From Nageia nagi (lineage: Eukaryota; Pinophyta): DNA of 64,000 nt. The notes beneath the pieces were generated by a model that worked only from the letters and a program-made list of their open reading frames with translations, did no database searches and had not been told where the DNA came from. Shown piece by piece: positions 58,761-64,000 of this stretch (the stretch's first letter is position 1; every line of letters starts with the position of its first letter). Both the position numbers and the translations under genes were made by a program. The stretch spans positions 130,262,001 to 130,326,000 of the forward strand of contig JBITNC010000001.1 in the NCBI GenBank assembly GCA_050084985.1, written 5' to 3'.

Positions 58761-59316
58761 TATTTATAATTTTTCCACATTCATAATGTTAAAATATATA
58801 AATTATACCCTAAAAGTGAGACTCACATTTTTATAGGATATTGCAAAGGTAGTAAGCTTCAAAATTTTTTCAATTATATTAGAATAAAAAATATTAATTA
58901 TAGGGATTTGAAATTATTTAAGAATGATATTTTTATTGACAATAAAAATAATATTTTATAAGTAATTAGTAAAGATGTGTGTAATTGTAATGGATAAGTG
59001 GAGGTTAATCATAGCCCTCCTCAGTTCCAAGTGTTATTGGTAGTAATACTAGCTCTTTCCAAGGGACTAGTTCAACATTTACTTCAATCAAAAGTAAAAA
59101 TAAGTGGTTTTTACTTCCACATCCAACCACTAAAATGTTGGATAAAAAATAAATATCAAGCTCATTTAGGTAGTAATTTTGAATATGTGGATGAATATTT
59201 TACTAACTATGAAGTGCATATCTTTACACATGTTTGACAAATGATAACATTTCTAGTTTTAAAATAATTAAATCATTTAATTATGATCATATTTTTTCTT
59301 ATGTGTATGGGATTAA

Positions 59317-60052
59317 TTAATCAAGTTGTTATAACTGAAATAATAATATTTAGGGTTATTTATAGAATATTAAGTTTACCAATTAACCATGAAATAATAG
59401 GAAATTGATGATATGAAAGATGATAATGAACTAATTACCTTGACCTATCAAAATTAGATTTAGGAAAAATACAAACTTGTACTTTACCAATGATGAAGAT
59501 CAAAGGTGATATCCAATCAATAGAGGATGAACTATGATATTATTTGAAATATGGAGCCACAAATCCAACCTCAACCTAACGCTAATGCTAGGAACCTAGC
59601 GCACCACCTAGTTATCATTATAGAACACCTTGCCCTTTGACTTGATGTCATCATCCCACATTCAATGTGTGAAATATCAATTTCAAATGGATGAAATATC
59701 ATAGGAGTGCCAAGCTCAGAGTATAACAAAATTGAAAGATAATAGGTGGTGTTAAGAAACACTAGTCAAGAATGACACAAGTATATTACCACCTATCAAT
59801 GATTCAGGATTATGTCATGTCATGAAATATCTTTGATCATCCATAACCTATCCACCTTTATAGGGAACAATTATAGTGCTCATGCTCCTCCTTAGGCTTA
59901 TTGTGATGTTGAGTTGATCTTTTACCACTAAACATAAAGGTAGATGAGAGTGCACATTTTAAAAAAAAAATTATTCAATAAATTAAATAAATTATTTTGA
60001 ATACCTAAAAGGGTATTTTAATTAAATTAAAATTCCTTTTTAAGTGTTAACA
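59317..60052 (-). repeat. LTR-like arm, inverted copy
   Basis: On the minus strand it starts TGTTAACACTTAAAAAGG at 60052 and follows the forward arm at 52809-53533 block by block, including a TATAAA box at 59857-59862 and AATTTTGATAGGT near 59455. Keeps the TG terminus that the forward arm has lost. The 63-codon minus ORF inside (59762-59571) is not considered a gene. Confidence 0.7.
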
Positions 60053-60125
60053 CAAGTACTTTCTTTATCAAAACTATCTAGAAAATATTATATCATGACA
60101 TATTTAGAAATTATGCATGTCCTTG

Positions 60126-60440
60126 TTGGGTGGACTCTAAATAACCATCATTGTTTTATGATTATGTACTTATTGTTTGGACTCTAAATAACCATCATTA
60201 TTTTATGATCATATCTTTGATGGTTGGGACTAAACTAAACATTGTTATGTTCACTTTTATGGTTGGGACTAAATTAACCATTGCTACATTCACTTTTTTG
60301 GTTGGGAGTAAACTAACTATTTCTTTGTTACCCTTTTTTGGTTGGGGAATAACTAACCATAACTATGATTGGTATTATGATCAACTTTGTTGATTGGGTT
60401 TAAACTATCCATCACTATGAGTGCTCTTTATGATCATGTA
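60126..60440. repeat. Degenerate minisatellite, about seven units of 39-55 bp
   Basis: Units begin TTGGGACTAAACTAACCAT or close variants at about 60131, 60177, 60222, 60261, 60300, 60341 and 60395, followed by T-rich spacers. In one frame (60151-60393) the units read as repeated VGTKL-[NT]-I peptides, but the frame ends quickly and no gene is inferred. Confidence 0.75.
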
Positions 60441-61183
60441 TTTTGTACCCACAAATGGGGATAATTTTTTCTTCCATGATGGTGTGAATTTCATCTATTT
60501 ATGATCTTCTTTATTGGTTGGGATATTAACCATGACAATTTGCTTTATGACTATATCTTGCATCTAGGAATGGGGCATGTACTTCATGATGATGTTGGTG
60601 TACCTTATTATGATCTTGTATGTGTGAATCTATGAATGAGGCATTAGGTATTTATATGATGATTTATCTCTATGAATAGTATATTTCATACTTTCATGGT
60701 GATATGTGCCTATTATATTGATTTCATCCTTTCTTTTTATTGCTATATCATTTAAGATGAAATATTATGTATGAGTCCAAAAATGAGATTCTTGATTTTA
60801 CTATGACAATTTTATCCATGAATAAGGAATCAAGTGTTTCCATGATGATATCATGCACTTATGATGAGTATTACTCATCTTATCATTTTTACATCTTAAT
60901 GAGTTTATCATTACATATATGCTTAGAAGATGGTGTTTTTTATCTCTCCTTTTTCAAGTTAGTATTTTCTCTTGGTTGTTCCTATTGCATGGAGAGACAT
61001 TTCATCTCACAACCAAGGCAAACAAGGGATAACATGTATCATAAATCCTTGATGATTGGATAGTTTTACAATAAAACTAGGGAAGTATCAATTTTTTCTT
61101 CTCTTTCTTCTTTACATCCTTTGCAAGCATAATTTGATTACAAGAAATTTCATTCTCATTATATACTTGTAAAGGGTGATATC
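60441..61183. other. Unique-looking DNA with weak longer-period repeats
   Basis: Recurring words such as ATGAATGAGG / ATGAATAAGG / GGAATGGGGCAT and CATGATGATAT suggest a very degenerate repeat of roughly 80-100 bp continuing from the minisatellite. No coding domain; 60767-61063 is taken as chance. Confidence 0.4.
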
Positions 61184-61500
61184 TATTAACACCTAATTTT
61201 GGCCCCCCTAAGGTGGCCCCTCTTAGGTGTTTTATTAGATAAATGTTATATTATATCATATATATGATTATATTTTATATTCACCCATTATGGAATATTA
61301 CTCATGTGGTGTCTTTCTATTCTTGTAGGTACCCTAGTAATGGTGCTAGCCTTAAGGTGTTCTATGGAGGAGTACACTTGCCTATAAGAGGGGGAATACC
61401 TCACATGGGTTCATTATTAGATCTCTTCATGATATGCCCATGCTTATTATCTTCCAATGTTTTCTTCAATACTACCTATTAGGATAGAGATTTGATTATA
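61184..61500 (+). repeat. Possible LTR start, unplaced
   Basis: ATTAACACCTAATTTTGGCC at 61187 resembles starts of plant Gypsy LTRs and the first bases of the inverted arms, but the sequence then diverges from those arms. No partner LTR is in the window. Confidence 0.3.
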
Positions 61501-64000
61501 ATATGAGCACTGTCATTTTTTATTTTACTATTCTATGCAAGATAAAGTTTATCATTTATCATATTATTATTTAGATCTTAGTTGTAGACTCTAGTTATTG
61601 GAAGTTTAGCATCTACACTCTCCTTGATGTTAGTGATACCATTTGTGAGCTTAATGCCCTTGGTAGTATTCATGTTTATTATTTGCATGGAATTCACATA
61701 TCAAGATCACCTATCCATGATAACTTCTTGTCTGCATACCTCTTAGACTTCTATGTAAGGTGATAGGTATTTATCATTATCAAACCTCTTATCTCCTAAG
61801 GTTTATGTGGCATTAGGTTTGATCCAATAATTTGAATAGTTCATTTATACACTATTTCATTATTCAAGTATTTTATATTATTGTATTTTTTTATTTAGTT
61901 ATTTTGCACATTATTGCATATTATCACATGTGAATATTTTACATAGTTTCTACTTAGATTATCTTAGGATTCACTAAAAATGCTTCAACCTCATCCTTCT
62001 TCTAAGTAGAATGATTGACCAATAATACTTTTGCAAGGAATCTTTGAATATGTACAAATTGATTTAACAAAGTAAAACTTTGACTATATATAGATTAACT
62101 CAATCTATCTGATAAGTTTTATATAATAATGATCTTCGTTTATAAATAAAACTCACTATATACATTTTTCCCAAAACAATCCTACCAGTTAATGTGAGGT
62201 GGATTATACATCTCTAATTGTTTGTAGGATTTTGGAAGAGAAATATTTGGTCCTGCATACCAAGATTTGTTGTGAAGCTTAGGTTTATTGGTTGATGAGA
62301 GAGACAAAACAAGAATAAGGTACATATATCTTTAATACTTTTCTTTCATTTTCCTCTATGATAAGTTAGATATACATATACACTTCCTCAACATGATATA
62401 AGTGTTTCTAAGATATTCATTTTACAAGAATAATCAATAGGGATCCACCAAATTCACCTTAAAAATGTTGTGGGAAATGTACCACTAAGCATGCCAAATT
62501 TATTTATTATTATGGTGTAATTGTATGTCATGAGGATACCACTGAACCAACATTGGATGGACTTTATTTGACCTCTAATTTATAGGTTGACTTTTGCTCC
62601 AATTAAGCAATAGACTATCCTCCATTTGGTAGGATGATCCATCTATCTAAGGTTAAAAGTTGCAAAAAAAGTAAAATAAAAATAGTAAATGAGTAGGATT
62701 TAAGAAAGAAAAAGGGGAGATTGGATCAAATCAAAACCATGGGGAAGTAATACCTAACATATAAAGCATTATATTCATGCAACCATCAACTTGCAACTAG
62801 CCAGCAAGGCTAAATGAGCTCAAACACTCAACCCCAACCATCATAAAAATAGGAAAAATATGTCACATGCAACCATTTAAGAGAACCAAAGCACAAGCAT
62901 TGAATCAAAATGGAAAAATAACCTATCTTGGTATTAGTATTGGAAATTATTTACACTTGAATGGGTAACCCACTTAAATACATTAATGAAACTGGTATTT
63001 ATAATACATGAGTGAGTCTATAAAATAAATGATAAGGAATCATAGTTATCTAACTTCTACATAAAGAAAATAAATCTAGCAATCATGGTCATACTATCTT
63101 CACAAATTAATTCATATGAATATGCTATTAATCCTGGTAAAAATTCAATTCCTAAGTAAAATTACAATATTTATAAGTAAACTTATTTGATAAATTTTAC
63201 AATACTGATTAGGTAGGTGAAATAACATTTTAGCTAAGTGAATACACGATTAAACTTTCCTTATTAATTATTCACCATGTTTCATTACATTAAATATTTG
63301 ATTTGTTAGTAATCTATCAACATCCATAATTTATGTTGACAACTATTATCACTTTCGAATTTCCAATGTACTCAAGCATTAATGTAACCTAGTACAAATA
63401 TCCTTTATTTATTAGTGATAACCTTATGCCATGTGGAATATGTTGATATCAACATGTAAGAACAAGCTCAAAAGAACAATATTGTGAGAAGAAAGCCATT
63501 TTGGAGTTGGAGGAGCCCATACTCTATTAAAGGTCACCATTGATTCTTCTTAGATTTGGTATTGATAGAATATTGAAAACATCCTATAGCTATAGATATT
63601 TGTATTAATGTAGTTTTATTGGAAGCTTCATCAGTATTATGGGTAGATTTTATGAATGTCCTTCAACTACTCTTGTTGCACACTCCAATCTCTTTTTGCT
63701 ATAGTTGCATATTTATTGTATATGAAGAATGAGCATTTCTCGTGTTGAAGCAAAATTGGGATAATGGAAATCAACTACAAATTGACACTACATATAGATA
63801 GCCTCCATTACTTAATGATCTCGATTACAATGGGAAGTCTCAAGAATTAATATTTTATAACTTGATCACAAACCAATATTATCATACTATATATGCATTG
63901 ATTACAAAATTAGAACTAATGATGTGTGTCTTAATGTATATGGTTACTTACCCCTAAATGATTAAGGATCAATATGAAAATATATACTAAGACTAAGATA
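61501..64000. other. AT-rich stretch, no gene seen
   Basis: No domain-bearing ORF on either strand, no tRNA-like or rRNA-like segment and no clear repeat pair within the window. Could be the body of an LTR or intergenic DNA. Confidence 0.5.

Larger units (their letters stand above)
56653..59240 (+). mobile_element. Truncated Ty1/copia element, gag to integrase
   Basis: A primer-site-like GGTATCAGATCC at 56655-56666, then gag, a decayed knuckle/protease zone, and integrase. Coding resemblance ends near 58.8-59.2 kb, before RT, so RT, RNase H and 3' LTR are missing. Integrase before RT order, with UBN2-like gag, identifies Copia. It lies between the two inverted LTR-like arms. Heavily degraded. 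Confidence 0.75.

Noticed and set aside
60151-60393. 80-codon repeat-containing ORF
   Set aside because: Produced by the minisatellite units; no start context, domain or extension beyond the array.
1-64000. tRNA, rRNA or organellar DNA
   Set aside because: No cloverleaf-like or rRNA-conserved segments were noticed; the only pol III box-like pair, near 52.0 kb, is reported as a SINE candidate.

Overview
This window looks like part of a large, AT-rich seed-plant nuclear genome, possibly a gymnosperm (organism inferred only). The evidence is plant-type Ty1/copia and Ty3/gypsy elements (a chromovirus and Tat-lineage elements), plant L1-type LINEs with APE endonuclease, RT and zf-RVT domains, strong CpG depletion in the older copies, and no recognisable host gene, rRNA or tRNA in 64 kb. 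Essentially everything that can be interpreted is transposable-element sequence, mostly broken by stops and frameshifts.

Layout. 1-26.5 kb is one nested structure. The oldest layer is a plus-strand Gypsy chromovirus with LTRs of about 3.1 kb. Its 5' LTR (starting before the window and ending near 6496) was interrupted by a young 4.25-kb Copia-like element (337-4582). That element has 317-bp LTRs differing at 4 positions, a perfect 5-bp target duplication, and two back-to-back ORFs with a gag-type N-terminus but no pol. The chromovirus gag-PR-RT-RH-INT-chromodomain remnant occupies 6.5-11.1 kb. Its 3' LTR is split into three pieces by two minus-strand LINEs (12.8-19.6 kb and 20.0-25.6 kb). The second LINE appears to be flanked by a target duplication of about 185 bp.

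26.5-42.7 kb holds two convergent Tat-lineage Gypsy fragments. A plus-strand gag-protease piece ends near 29.9 kb. A minus-strand gag-PR-RT-RH-archaeal RNase H element has a recognisable LTR at 41.7-42.65 kb. They are separated by 3.8 kb of non-coding AT-rich DNA containing a TA/TATG microsatellite. 42.65-49.6 kb is a third LINE (plus strand) with a terminal RNase H domain and an internal deletion, abutting the Tat LTR terminus.

49.6-64 kb is mostly non-coding: AT-rich DNA, a candidate tRNA-derived SINE near 52 kb, a pair of inverted LTR-like arms (52.8-53.5 and 59.3-60.05 kb) flanking a truncated Copia gag-integrase fragment (56.65-59.2 kb), a degenerate minisatellite near 60.1-60.4 kb and another LTR-like start near 61.2 kb.

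The one element likely to have been active recently is the 337-4582 Copia-like element. It lacks protease, integrase and RT, so it would depend on a partner. It is the best candidate for something undescribed. Domain borders in the decayed elements were read by eye across frameshifts and are approximate.
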